Shown: piece after piece, positions 8,376 to 17,189 of the stretch
How positions within the stretch are numbered: the stretch's first letter is position 1
Layout: each line of letters begins with the position of its first letter
Assembly (NCBI RefSeq): GCF_029714325.1
Contig: NZ_CP121666.1
Span: forward strand, 8,401,001 to 8,465,000
Direction: 5' to 3'
DNA from: Bradyrhizobium sp. CB1717
GTDB taxonomy: Bacteria > Pseudomonadota > Alphaproteobacteria > Rhizobiales > Xanthobacteraceae
DNA: 64,000 nt
The notes under the pieces: generated by a model
Databases searched by the model: none
The model's input: the letters and a program-made list of their open reading frames with translations, nothing else
What the model was told of the DNA's origin: nothing
Made by a program: the position numbers and the translations under genes

Positions 8376-9506
8376 CTAAGAGTCGTCTTCGTCGGATTCC
8401 TCGTCCCGATACTCTCCGCCAATAGTCAGGCCCTCGATGGTCGTGGCGCCCTTCTGCTTGACCACCCGGCGAAGCGGGACCGAACTCTCGCTTCGCAATG
8501 CCTCCATCAGTTGTTCCGAATGCGTGACAATCCAGATGTCCGCGCGGCGTGATGCCTTGACGACCAGCCGCGCCAATGGCGCCAGCAGCGACGGATGCAG
8601 GCTGGTCTCCGGTTCGTTCAGCGCGATGAAGGGCGGCAGCCGATAGCCCATGAACCCTGCGAGCAGGCAGATGTATTTCAGCGTCCCATCGGACAATTCG
8701 TGGGCCTTGAACGGCCGCGGCATATCCGCCAGCTGCAAATCAAATTCACACCAGCCATTTTCTGCCCATGCGCGGAGCTCGGCGCTCGGGAATGCATCCT
8801 CGATCGCGTCCTGCAGGTCGACGGCATCTTCTCGAATGGAATAGAGTGTCGCCAAGGCGGCAGCCAAATCGCTTCCATCGGCGCTGAGCGAGGGCGTTGT
8901 GATCGCCAGACACGGCTTTCGGATCGGCGAGGCCGGATCGGTGCGAAAGTCATGATAGAAGCGCCAGCCCAGCATCGCGTTTCTGATCAGGTCGATTTCA
9001 GGGCAATCCTTGCCATCGGAAAAACCCGCAAGCGCGGTCTCTGACGGCAGCACCGCATCCTTGTGGCCGTTCCAGGCACCGCTCTCGCCGCGGACGCTGA
9101 CGAACGAATTTTTCCGCTCCATGAGTCGAACCGTTCGTTTGCCTTGCGTCGCCTCGATGCTTTCGGCCTTGATCATCGGCTCGCCGGAAAATGCCGCCTC
9201 GACCGGGCCGGGAAATCCGAGCTCAATGGAATATCTGAGACTATCGAATCTGGCCGACAAACGCAGTCGCCCATCCTCGCCTTTCTTGCGAAGGCCGGAC
9301 CAGCAGACGGAGTTCAATCCGCCTTCCTCGGCGATCGTGCGCGTGATTCGACCTGCGGCCGCGTCGCGCAACAGCGACAAGGACTTGTAGAGATTGGATT
9401 TGCCGACCCCATTCTCACCCACAAAAACGGACAAGGGGTGAATGGGGATCGAGAGTTGTCGAATGGAGCGATAGTTGGAGATCGCAACGTCGGTCAGACG
9501 CATCAC
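8376..9506 (-). CDS. AAA family ATPase (SMC/OLD-like, AAA_21 type)
   Basis: This is a 376-residue stand-alone ATPase with an ABC/SMC-like fold. It begins MMRLTDVAISNYRSIRQL and carries a Walker A motif, GENGVGKSN (residues 30-38). The signature-like region is AHELSDGTLKYICLLAG, the Walker B and D-loop region is ALNEPETSLHPSLLAPLARL, and the H-switch is IVTHSEQLMEAL. There is no TOPRIM nuclease domain, so it is not a full OLD nuclease, and no second defense gene lies next to it. Its cellular role is unknown; relatives in other systems act in DNA metabolism or phage defense. Either of the two ATGs at the N-terminus could be the start. Confidence 0.85.
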   Translation of the reverse strand: MMRLTDVAISNYRSIRQLSIPIHPLSVFVGENGVGKSNLYKSLSLLRDAAAGRITRTIAEEGGLNSVCWSGLRKKGEDGRLRLSARFDSLRYSIELGFPGPVEAAFSGEPMIKAESIEATQGKRTVRLMERKNSFVSVRGESGAWNGHKDAVLPSETALAGFSDGKDCPEIDLIRNAMLGWRFYHDFRTDPASPIRKPCLAITTPSLSADGSDLAAALATLYSIREDAVDLQDAIEDAFPSAELRAWAENGWCEFDLQLADMPRPFKAHELSDGTLKYICLLAGFMGYRLPPFIALNEPETSLHPSLLAPLARLVVKASRRADIWIVTHSEQLMEALRSESSVPLRRVVKQKGATTIEGLTIGGEYRDEESDEDDS

Positions 9507-9625
9507 ACGCTCTCAATCGGCGGGTTGGCTATGCATTCGCGGTGCGGCGCGAATGCATGCCCATTCAATCCAGAGGTGCAGTCTGGATTGACGACCACGA
9601 GAAAGCAAGCCGACCGATCCGGCGT

Positions 9626-12600
9626 TCAGTGGCCGGCTCTTGCCGGCGCAGGCGGCCCGTATGCCTCGCCTTCCCGCGCCGCCTCCGGCTCCCGATCCCC
9701 GGCCAGCACGCGCTGCACGGAGACGAAGAACACCGGCACCATCAGCAGCGCCAGGATCACCACCGCGATCATGCCGCCCATCACGATGGAGCCAAGCGCC
9801 TGCTGGCTGGCGCCGCCGGCGCCGTGGGCGATGGCCATCGGCAGCACGCCGCAGATGAAGGCAAGGCCCGTCATCAGGATCGGGCGGAAGCGCAGGCGGC
9901 AGGCCTCGATGGTGGCTTCCACCAGCGGCTTGCCTTCTTTGCGCAGATCCTTGGCGAACTCGATGATCAGGATCGCGTCCTTTGCCGCAAGACCGATGAT
10001 GGTGATCAGGCCGACGGTGAAATAGACGTCGTTGGGCAGGCCGCGCAGCATCGCCGCGGCCACGGCGCCGACGATGCCGAGCGGCACGGTGAGCAGCACC
10101 GCGAGCGGAATGGTCCAGCTCTCGTAGAGTGCGGCGAGGCACAGGAACACCACGAACACCGAGAGCGCGAGCAGGAACGGCGCCTGCGAGCCCGACAGCT
10201 TCTCCTGCAGCGACTGGCCGGTCCATTCATAACCGAAGCCGCGCGGCAGCTTGCCTGCGAGCCGCTCCATCTCGGCGATGGCATCGCCCGAGGTGAAGCC
10301 GGACCTGGCTTCGCCGGAGATGCGCACCGCCGGATAATAGTTGAAGCCGGCGATCTGCGTCGGGCCGCGTGCCCATTCCACCGTGGCGAAGGAGGAGAAC
10401 GGCACGAGCTGGCCGCGGCTGTTCTTGACGTTGTAGTTGAGGATGTCCTCGGTCCGCATGCGGTCGCGCGCATCCGCCTGCACCACGACGCGCTGCATGC
10501 GGCCGCGGTTCGGGAAGTCGTTGATGTAGTTCGAGCCGAGATTGGTCGAGATCGTGTTGTTGATGTCTTCGAAGGTGACGCCGAAGGCGCCGGCCTTCTC
10601 GCGGTCGATCACGAGATTGACCACGCCCGCCTCGGGCAGGCCTTCGATATAGACCTTCTGCAGCACCGGGCTCGCATTGGCTTCCGCGATCAGCTGGTCG
10701 GCCGCTCGCATCAGGGCCGCATAGCCCTTCTGGCCGCGGTCCTGCAGACGGAACGAGAAGCCGGAGGAGTTGCCGAGGTTGTCGATCGGCGGCGGCTGCA
10801 GCGCCGAGATTTTTGCGTCGCGGATCGACGACCCGAGATCACGGTTGATGTCATTGACGATCGCTGCAGCTGACTCGTTCGGACCGCGCTCCGACCAGTC
10901 CTTCAAGGTGATGAAGGCCTGCGCGGTGTTCATGCCCTGACCGGAGAAGCTGAAGCCGGTGAGGAAGGTGACGTTGTCGACGCCGGGCCGCTGCGCGAGA
11001 TATTTCTCGACCTTCTCGATCACGGCCTCGGTGCGGGCATAGGACGAATCCGACGGCGTCTGCACGTCGGTGGTGACGAAGCCCTGGTCGTCGATCGGCA
11101 GGAAGCCGCCGGGCAGATTGACGAAGGCCCAGGACAGACCAGCCAGCAGCGCGACATAGACCAGCATCAGGCGGCCGGTGCGCTTGAGCGAGAAGCCGAC
11201 GGTGCGGGAATAGCTTTCCTTGCCGCCTTCCAGCATGCGGTTGAACCAGCCGAACACGCCCCTCTTCGCATGGCCGTGGCCAGCCGTGACGGGCTTGAGC
11301 AAGGTCGCGCACAGCGCCGGCGTCAGCGACAGCGCCAGGAAGGCGGAGAAGCCGATCGCGGCGACCATGGTCACCGAGAACTGGCGGTAGATGATGCCGA
11401 CCGAGCCCGGGAAGAACGCCATCGGCACGAACACCGCCATCAGCACCAGCGTGATGCCGATGATGGCGCCAGAAATCTGCGACATCGCCTTGCGCGTCGC
11501 CTCCTTCGGCGGCAGGCCTTCCTCGCTCATGATGCGCTCGACGTTCTCGACCACGACGATGGCGTCGTCGACGAGGATGCCGACCGCGAGCACCATGCCG
11601 AACATCGAGAGCATGTTGATGGAGTAGCCGGCGAGCAGCAGCGTGCTGCAGGCGCCGAGCAGCGCCACCGGCACCACGATGGTCGGAATGATGGTGTAGC
11701 GGATGTTCTGCAGGAACAGGAACATCACCACGAACACCAGCACCACCGCTTCGAGCAGCGTCGTCAGCACCTTCTTGATCGAGGCCTCGACCACCGGCGT
11801 GATGTTGTACGGGATCTCGTAGGAGATGTTGGCCGGGAAGAAGCGCGACAGCTCCTTCATCTTGGCTTCGACCGCGCTGGCGGTCGCCAGCGCGTTGCCG
11901 GTCGGCGACATCAGCACCGAGAGGCCGGCGGTCGGCTTGCCGTCGAGGCGGGTGTTGAACTGATAGCTGAGGCCGCCGACCTCGACGCGCGCGACGTCGC
12001 GCAGGCGCACGGTCGAACCGTCGGGGTTGGCGCGCAGGATGATGGCGCCGAATTCGTCCGGCGAGGCAAGCTGGCCCTTGACCAGCACCAGCGCCGAGGT
12101 GCGCTGGCTCGATGTCGACGGCTCGGCGCCGATGCTGCCCGAAGCGACCTGTGCGTTCTGCGCCGATATCGCCTTGTTGACGTCGTCGGCGGTCAGCCCG
12201 TAGCCGACCAGTTTTGCGGGATCGACCCACACACGAAGACTGCGCTCGGTCGAATAGAGCGTGGCGCGGCCGACGCCGGGAATGCGGCGGATTTCGCCGA
12301 GCACGTTGCGGATCATGAAGTCGCCGAGGCCGACCTCATCCAGGCTGCCGTCGGTCGAGTTCAGCGTGATGATCTGCAGCACCGCGCTGGAGGCTTCCTC
12401 GATCAGGATGCCCTGCTGGATCACCGCGCGCGGCAGGCGCGCCTCGACGCGCTTGATGCGGTTCTGCACCTCGACCGAGGCCGCGCTGGTATCGGTGCCC
12501 GGCTGAAAATTGGCGATGATCTCGACCTGACCGAGCGAGTCGCTGGTCGATTCGAAATTGAGGATGCCGGAGGCGCCGTTGAGCTCCTCCTCGATCAGGC

Positions 12601-12787
12601 GCGTGACGCTGTTGTAGAGGTTTTCCGGCGAGGCACCGGGATAGCTGGTCGAGATCGAGATCGAGGGCGGCGCGATGATCGGATATTGCGCGATCGGCAG
12701 CAGCGGCACGGAGATCGCGCCGATCAGACAGATGAAAAGCGCGACCACCCAGGCGAAGATCGGCCTGTCGATGAAGAAACTCGCCAT
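9626..12787 (-). CDS. RND multidrug efflux transporter, inner-membrane permease (HAE1/AcrB-MexF family)
   Basis: This is a 1053-residue proton-driven efflux pump that exports hydrophobic or amphiphilic compounds across the envelope. The start MASFFIDRPIFAWVVALF is typical. The intramembrane proton-relay Asp pair sits in GILVDDAIVVVENVERIM near residue 405, and LSLTPALCATLLKP follows. The two large periplasmic loops and the 12-helix layout fit the full family length. The gene starts 6 bases after the stop of the adaptor gene, forming a two-gene operon. No outer-membrane channel gene is nearby, so the pump must borrow one encoded elsewhere. Confidence 0.96.
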   Translation of the reverse strand: MASFFIDRPIFAWVVALFICLIGAISVPLLPIAQYPIIAPPSISISTSYPGASPENLYNSVTRLIEEELNGASGILNFESTSDSLGQVEIIANFQPGTDTSAASVEVQNRIKRVEARLPRAVIQQGILIEEASSAVLQIITLNSTDGSLDEVGLGDFMIRNVLGEIRRIPGVGRATLYSTERSLRVWVDPAKLVGYGLTADDVNKAISAQNAQVASGSIGAEPSTSSQRTSALVLVKGQLASPDEFGAIILRANPDGSTVRLRDVARVEVGGLSYQFNTRLDGKPTAGLSVLMSPTGNALATASAVEAKMKELSRFFPANISYEIPYNITPVVEASIKKVLTTLLEAVVLVFVVMFLFLQNIRYTIIPTIVVPVALLGACSTLLLAGYSINMLSMFGMVLAVGILVDDAIVVVENVERIMSEEGLPPKEATRKAMSQISGAIIGITLVLMAVFVPMAFFPGSVGIIYRQFSVTMVAAIGFSAFLALSLTPALCATLLKPVTAGHGHAKRGVFGWFNRMLEGGKESYSRTVGFSLKRTGRLMLVYVALLAGLSWAFVNLPGGFLPIDDQGFVTTDVQTPSDSSYARTEAVIEKVEKYLAQRPGVDNVTFLTGFSFSGQGMNTAQAFITLKDWSERGPNESAAAIVNDINRDLGSSIRDAKISALQPPPIDNLGNSSGFSFRLQDRGQKGYAALMRAADQLIAEANASPVLQKVYIEGLPEAGVVNLVIDREKAGAFGVTFEDINNTISTNLGSNYINDFPNRGRMQRVVVQADARDRMRTEDILNYNVKNSRGQLVPFSSFATVEWARGPTQIAGFNYYPAVRISGEARSGFTSGDAIAEMERLAGKLPRGFGYEWTGQSLQEKLSGSQAPFLLALSVFVVFLCLAALYESWTIPLAVLLTVPLGIVGAVAAAMLRGLPNDVYFTVGLITIIGLAAKDAILIIEFAKDLRKEGKPLVEATIEACRLRFRPILMTGLAFICGVLPMAIAHGAGGASQQALGSIVMGGMIAVVILALLMVPVFFVSVQRVLAGDREPEAAREGEAYGPPAPARAGH

Positions 12788-12793
12788 GGCGCG

Positions 12794-13987
12794 TTACCGC
12801 GTGAGCTTTTGGGCGTGCCGATTGTCCGCGGTCGCGTCCGCCTCGGACCAGGATTGCGGCTTGACCCTGTCACCGGCCGCGAACTTCTGGAAGCCTTCGA
12901 CCACGACCTTGTCGCCGGCCTTCAGGCCTTCGGTGACGAACCAGAGGCCGTCCTGCACCGAGCCCGTGCGCACCGGCTGCACCGCGATGTGGTTGTCGTC
13001 CTTGACGACGAACACCTCGCTGCCGCCGCCGCCGTTGCGCTGGATCGCCTGCTGCGGCACCGCGATGGCGTCGCTGTCGAGACCCTGGTCGATGCGGACG
13101 CGGACATACATGCCCGGCAGCAGCTCGCGCTTGGGGTTGCGGAATTCGCCGCGCAGCGTCACCTGCCCGGTATGGGCGTCGACCTTGGCATCGGAGAACA
13201 GCAGCTTGCCGTCGAGCGAATAAAGCGTGTTGTCGTCGAGAACGAGGCGCACCTTGGCGGCATCGGCCGCAATGCGCTCGAGATCGCCGCTCTCGAAGGC
13301 GCGGCGGAGCTGGTTGAGCTCGGTCACCGACTGGGTGAAGTCGGCATAGATCGGATCGAGCTGCTGGATGGTGGCCAGATTGGTCTCGTTCTGCACCGCG
13401 AGCGCGCCCTCGCTGACGAGGGCCGCACCGACGACGCCGTCGATCGGCGCGCGCACGGTGGCATAGTCGAGGTTGAGCTTGGCGCGGGCGAGCTCGGCCT
13501 TGCGTCCCTCGACCTCGGCATGGGCCTGGCGTTCGGCGGCGATCGCCTTCTCGTTCTCGGCCTCCGGAGCCGCGCGATCCCTGGTGAGGGTGGCGATGCG
13601 ATGCGCCTGCTGCTTGGCCTGCATCAGCGCGGCCTCGGACTTGGCGAGTGCGGCCTCGTTGGCCATCACCTCGACCTCGAACGGACGCGGATCGATGCGG
13701 TAGAGCGGATCGCCGGCCTTGACCTCGCTGCCCTGGCGGAACAGACGCTCGACCACGATGCCGGAGATGCGCGGCCGCACGTCGGAGACGCGCGTCGGCG
13801 CAATGCGGCCCGGCAGCTCGCGCACCACGGCGCGCGGCTGCGGCTTGACGACGACGATGCTGACGTCAGGATCGGCGGGCGGAGCGGCAGAGACGGCCGA
13901 GCTCGATTCCTCGCAACCCGCGAGCAGCGGCGCAAGGGCCGCGAGCATCATAGCAACGCATGCCGATCGCGCGCGAAGTCCTGACAT
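12794..13987 (-). CDS. RND efflux periplasmic adaptor (AcrA/MexE-like lipoprotein)
   Basis: This is the membrane-fusion subunit linking the RND permease to an outer-membrane channel. The chosen start, MSGLRARSACVAMML (13987), gives 397 residues with a lipoprotein signal ending in LLAGC. A longer in-frame version to 14191 adds 68 residues without homology-like features. The order is a beta-barrel/lipoyl half-motif (GRIAPTRVSDVRPRISGIV), a coiled-coil hairpin rich in Ala/Glu/Gln (about residues 100-170), the second lipoyl half (YATVRAPIDGVVG), then the barrel and membrane-proximal domains. The next same-strand gene upstream is a LysR regulator, 241 bases away. Confidence 0.94.
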   Translation of the reverse strand: MSGLRARSACVAMMLAALAPLLAGCEESSSAVSAAPPADPDVSIVVVKPQPRAVVRELPGRIAPTRVSDVRPRISGIVVERLFRQGSEVKAGDPLYRIDPRPFEVEVMANEAALAKSEAALMQAKQQAHRIATLTRDRAAPEAENEKAIAAERQAHAEVEGRKAELARAKLNLDYATVRAPIDGVVGAALVSEGALAVQNETNLATIQQLDPIYADFTQSVTELNQLRRAFESGDLERIAADAAKVRLVLDDNTLYSLDGKLLFSDAKVDAHTGQVTLRGEFRNPKRELLPGMYVRVRIDQGLDSDAIAVPQQAIQRNGGGGSEVFVVKDDNHIAVQPVRTGSVQDGLWFVTEGLKAGDKVVVEGFQKFAAGDRVKPQSWSEADATADNRHAQKLTR

Positions 13988-14228
13988 GAAGTGAAGTGCC
14001 CCGAATTGTTGAAACTGGTCACGCGCGAGCCTGCCCGTTCTGGGCGATTTGCGCGCAGCTGATGCCGTCAAAATAGAATGGACCTGCTGCGACGCAACGC
14101 ATGCTACGGGCGGCTCAATGTCACACGACCTATCGCACTGACTTGTTGAGGCTTTTCGGGACTCACCGGATTGTGAGTCGGGTTCCGTCATTGGCTACTG
14201 CGACAGAAGATCGCAATCCGGCAAACCT

Positions 14229-15140
14229 TCAGGCATTCTCCCTTGCGATCACACCGAGGCAGAAGTCGATGAAGCTCCGCACTTTCGCGGGCTGATGCTG
14301 GCGTGACGGAAACAGCGCATAGAGCGGGAACATCTCACCTGACCATTCCGGAAACAGATTGATCAACGCCCCGCTTTGCACGAGGTGACTGCTGCCCAGC
14401 TGGAGAATCTGCGCAATGCCTGCGCCGGCTTCGCAAGCCGAGAGCATGGCGCCGACATCCGAAACCAGAACGCGGGCGGACACCTTCACGGGGAGCACCT
14501 CTTTTCCCTTACGAAACTCCCAATCGAAAGGCCGCTGGTTCGCCGCGTCATAGAAACCGATGCAATCGTGGTCCGGGACTTCGGACGGATGTCGTGGCCG
14601 GCCGTGCTCGGCGATATAGGCGGGCGAGGCAACAGTGAGAACGCGGGTCTCGACGAGCTTGCGCGCCACCAACGAACCCTGCGGCGGCTCACCGAACCGC
14701 AACGCAAGATCAAAGCCGCCAGCGCCGAGATCTCCGATCGCGTCACGCATGAGAAGCTCCAGCGAGACCTGCGGATGCCGCACCAGGAACATCCTGATGT
14801 GGGATGACAGGACGATGCGCGAGAAGAACGGATCGACGTTCACCCTGAGCCGTCCGCGTACGATGCCGGCGGAGCCCGAAGCCTCGGTTGCAGCTTCTTC
14901 GATGCCGGCAAGGTGCGGTCCGACGCGCTCGTAGAAGCGTCGCCCCTCGTCGGTCAAGGAGAGCGAGCGCGTTGTGCGTTCAAGCAATCTGACCCCGACG
15001 CGCGCTTCCAGACGCGATATGGCGCGGCTGACGGCCGAGGCCGTCAGGCCCAGCGCATCGGCCGCGCGTGCGATGGTGCCGGCCTCGATGACAGCCGAGA
15101 GGACAGTAACACCCGACAGCAATCGTCCATCGAAGGGCAT
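14229..15140 (-). CDS. LysR-family transcriptional regulator
   Basis: This is a 303-residue DNA-binding regulator. The start MPFDGRLLSGVTVLSAV is preferred to an in-frame ATG at 15197, because the helix-turn-helix begins a few residues in (AGTIARAADALGLTASAVSRAISRLEA, about residues 17-43). RLLERTTRSLSLTDEG follows, and then the two-lobed effector domain. It is divergent from the exported SRPBCC gene across about 100 bases that hold a LysR-type inverted repeat, so that gene is its likeliest target. The efflux operon downstream is a second possible target. The inducer is unknown. Confidence 0.93.
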   Translation of the reverse strand: MPFDGRLLSGVTVLSAVIEAGTIARAADALGLTASAVSRAISRLEARVGVRLLERTTRSLSLTDEGRRFYERVGPHLAGIEEAATEASGSAGIVRGRLRVNVDPFFSRIVLSSHIRMFLVRHPQVSLELLMRDAIGDLGAGGFDLALRFGEPPQGSLVARKLVETRVLTVASPAYIAEHGRPRHPSEVPDHDCIGFYDAANQRPFDWEFRKGKEVLPVKVSARVLVSDVGAMLSACEAGAGIAQILQLGSSHLVQSGALINLFPEWSGEMFPLYALFPSRQHQPAKVRSFIDFCLGVIARENA

Positions 15141-15161
15141 CGCAATTCCTGATTTATATGA

Positions 15162-15177
15162 ATGTCTATTTTGACAT
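15162..15177. promoter_or_regulatory. Inverted repeat ATGTC-N6-GACAT, candidate LysR box
   Basis: Perfect 5-bp arms (15162-15166 and 15173-15177) lie in the AT-rich spacer between divergent lysR and SRPBCC genes, 22 bases from the lysR start. TTGACA (15171-15176) overlaps the right arm and could be a -35 for the SRPBCC gene. The placement fits LysR autoregulation and divergent control. Confidence 0.5.
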
Positions 15178-15242
15178 AACGGAATTTGGATCCGCAATCA
15201 CCATCTGACATCAGTGTCGCCACCGAAGACGCGGAGGCGAAC

Positions 15243-15884
15243 ATGACGAAACGGTCTTATTTTCCGAGCATCAAGTATTGCACACGCTGGACGTTGCTAG
15301 GCGCGTCGCTGCTTTCGATCACGGCGTCTGCCGGCGCTCAAACTAACGCACCTCCCCCAGGCACAAGAAAGGAAGCGATCATGACGATGAAGCAAGACCT
15401 CGCGATGCGCTCGAACGAAATTCACTGGCCAGAGCGCTTCAATCCTGCGACTGCGGATCTGTTTGCCCACAACGAGCTTCTCATCAATGCGTCATGCGAG
15501 AAGGTCTGGAGCCACATCGTGGACGCCAGCAAGTGGCCGCAGTGGTATCCGAACTCCAGGGACGTCGAACTTCCCGAGGGCACCAAGGTCCTTGGCAACG
15601 ACACGACGTGGCGATGGAGCACGTTCGGCCTGTCTATCGAGAGCAAGGTGAACGAATACCTGCCACACGCGCGCCTCGGCTGGTACGGTTACGCGCCGGG
15701 GACGCAACCGAGCTTCTATCACACCTGGTATCTGGCCCCTCGAGGCGCGAGCTGCCTGGTCGTCACCGATGAAGTCGGCATCGGCAAGGATGCCGCGCAC
15801 CTGCGAGAGACCGATGAGAGCCTGCTGCACCGGGGCCACGATCTATGGCTTGCGACATTGAAGTGGGTGTCCGAGGGTAATTGA
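15243..15884 (+). CDS. Exported SRPBCC (polyketide cyclase/START-like) protein
   Basis: The protein is 213 residues from the ATG at 15243, which follows GGAGGCGAAC. An N-terminal hydrophobic segment (WTLLGASLLSITASAGAQ) looks like a signal peptide cleaved after AGA. The rest matches the SRPBCC ligand-binding fold: INASCEKVWSHIVDASKWPQWYPN, LPEGTKVLGNDTTWRW, and a C-terminal long helix (LLHRGHDLWLATLKWVSEG). A signal peptide on this fold is uncommon. An internal ATG at about 15381 could give a cytosolic form. It is divergently controlled with lysR. Ligand and function are unknown. Confidence 0.8.
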   Translation: MTKRSYFPSIKYCTRWTLLGASLLSITASAGAQTNAPPPGTRKEAIMTMKQDLAMRSNEIHWPERFNPATADLFAHNELLINASCEKVWSHIVDASKWPQWYPNSRDVELPEGTKVLGNDTTWRWSTFGLSIESKVNEYLPHARLGWYGYAPGTQPSFYHTWYLAPRGASCLVVTDEVGIGKDAAHLRETDESLLHRGHDLWLATLKWVSEGN

Positions 15885-15927
15885 CAGGTTGTCGGGGAAT
15901 GGGGCGCGGCATGCACCCGTAGGCGCG

Positions 15928-16947
15928 CTAATCGGCGGCCTTCATCCGGTACCGGCTGACGCCCCATTCGGTTCCGGCGGCATAGCCGAACAGGCCCGAT
16001 GTCACCAGGAACAGCCAGCGCCAGCGACGCATCCAAAGACCGGTGTCATCGCCATAGACCTGGCGCAAGGCCTCTTCGATCGTCTCGCGATGCGCGTCGA
16101 AATTGGCGAGCCAGTCGTTGGCGGTGCGCTGATAATGCGTGCCGCTCCAGCACCATTCCTTCTCGACCGTGAAGATGTCGTCGAACTGCCTGACGAGGTG
16201 ATGGCTCGGCATCAGCCCGCCGGTGAAGACGTGCTGGGCGACCCAGTCCTCGCGATCGGCCCGGTCGAACAGATGGGAGCCGGTGCGATGCGTGGCGATG
16301 TGCATGAAGCAGCGCCCCTCGGGCGCAAGCCATGAGCGCAGGCGCGTCATCAGCTTGCGCCAGTTCATCATGTGCTCGAAGGTCTCGACTGCGACGATGC
16401 GGTCGAACCGGCTATCGGGTGCAAACACGTTCATGTCGGCGGTGACCGCGTGGAGGTTGGACAGCCCGCGCAGCCGCGCCTCCTCGTCGATCAGGGCGCG
16501 CTGCGCCCGCGAGTTCGAGACCGCGGTCACCGCCGCGTGCGGAAACTGCCGCGCCATCCACAGCGATAGCGAGCCCCAGCCGCAGCCGAGCTCGAGGATG
16601 GCCTGGCCGTCGGCGAGACCGGCATGCTCGACGGTCTGGCGCAGCGCCTCCTCCTCCGCCTCCTGCAGGGTGGTCGCGTCGGTCTTGTAGAAGCAGCACG
16701 AGTATTTGCGGTTGGGGCCGAGCACTTCTGCGAAGAACGAAGCAGGCACCTCGTCAGCCCCGGCACCCGCGTCCCCCGCGATCGGCCGCAGCAGCATCCG
16801 CCCGGCGATGGCGGCATCGCCGGCCGCATCATGCGCGGCGAGACGGGTTGCGGTGCGGGAGCAGAGGCGCTGGATCGCAGCCCGGATCACGACATCGGGC
16901 AGCGGCACGCGTTCTGCAGTCCCGATGATCGCGGAAACGACGCTCAT
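15928..16947 (-). CDS. SAM-dependent methyltransferase, CFA-synthase superfamily, coclaurine N-methyltransferase-like
   Basis: This is a 339-residue class I methyltransferase; the start MSVVSAIIGTAERV is chosen over a longer in-frame ORF. The SAM-binding motif I is LELGCGWGSLSLWMA near residue 117, followed by AVSNSRAQRALIDEEA. Annotation pipelines would call it cyclopropane-fatty-acyl-phospholipid synthase. However, the region EVPASFFAEVLGPNRKYSCC, the DGQ-x-ILELGCGWGSL block and ETFEHMMNW follow the plant coclaurine/pavine N-methyltransferase pattern, as I recall that family. An amine or lipid substrate is therefore possible. It is a single gene, divergent from the ExbB-like gene, with an aromatic-rich C-terminus (WMRRWRWLFLVTSGLFGYA). 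Confidence 0.85.
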   Translation of the reverse strand: MSVVSAIIGTAERVPLPDVVIRAAIQRLCSRTATRLAAHDAAGDAAIAGRMLLRPIAGDAGAGADEVPASFFAEVLGPNRKYSCCFYKTDATTLQEAEEEALRQTVEHAGLADGQAILELGCGWGSLSLWMARQFPHAAVTAVSNSRAQRALIDEEARLRGLSNLHAVTADMNVFAPDSRFDRIVAVETFEHMMNWRKLMTRLRSWLAPEGRCFMHIATHRTGSHLFDRADREDWVAQHVFTGGLMPSHHLVRQFDDIFTVEKEWCWSGTHYQRTANDWLANFDAHRETIEEALRQVYGDDTGLWMRRWRWLFLVTSGLFGYAAGTEWGVSRYRMKAAD

Positions 16948-17189
16948 GCGACCACTCCCTTGGTCAGGTCTCGTCGGGCGGCGGAGGGAAGAACGGGCAG
17001 GTGCCGGCAACGGCCGGGGCAGCCACAGGGCACCGGCGGCCTGCGGGATGCCGAAGTCTTGCAAATGTCACGCTATCAAAGCGCGGTTTCCGCTTCAGGT
17101 TCCGGCGCTCTCCACTAAATCGGCGTATCCGGCGCTTTTTTTGGGCTGGGCCTGTGCCATAGTGCGCCCCGCAATCACGTTCGTAACGG

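Noticed and set aside
8376..9506. Gabija/OLD defense operon
   Set aside because: A single ATPase without UvrD-like helicase or TOPRIM nuclease partner.
11270..13984. Long + strand open frame of 904 codons across the RND pump and adaptor genes
   Set aside because: It is a shadow of the minus-strand genes: its protein is dominated by Arg, Asp, His and Ala with no domain pattern, while the minus frames are clear RND and adaptor proteins.
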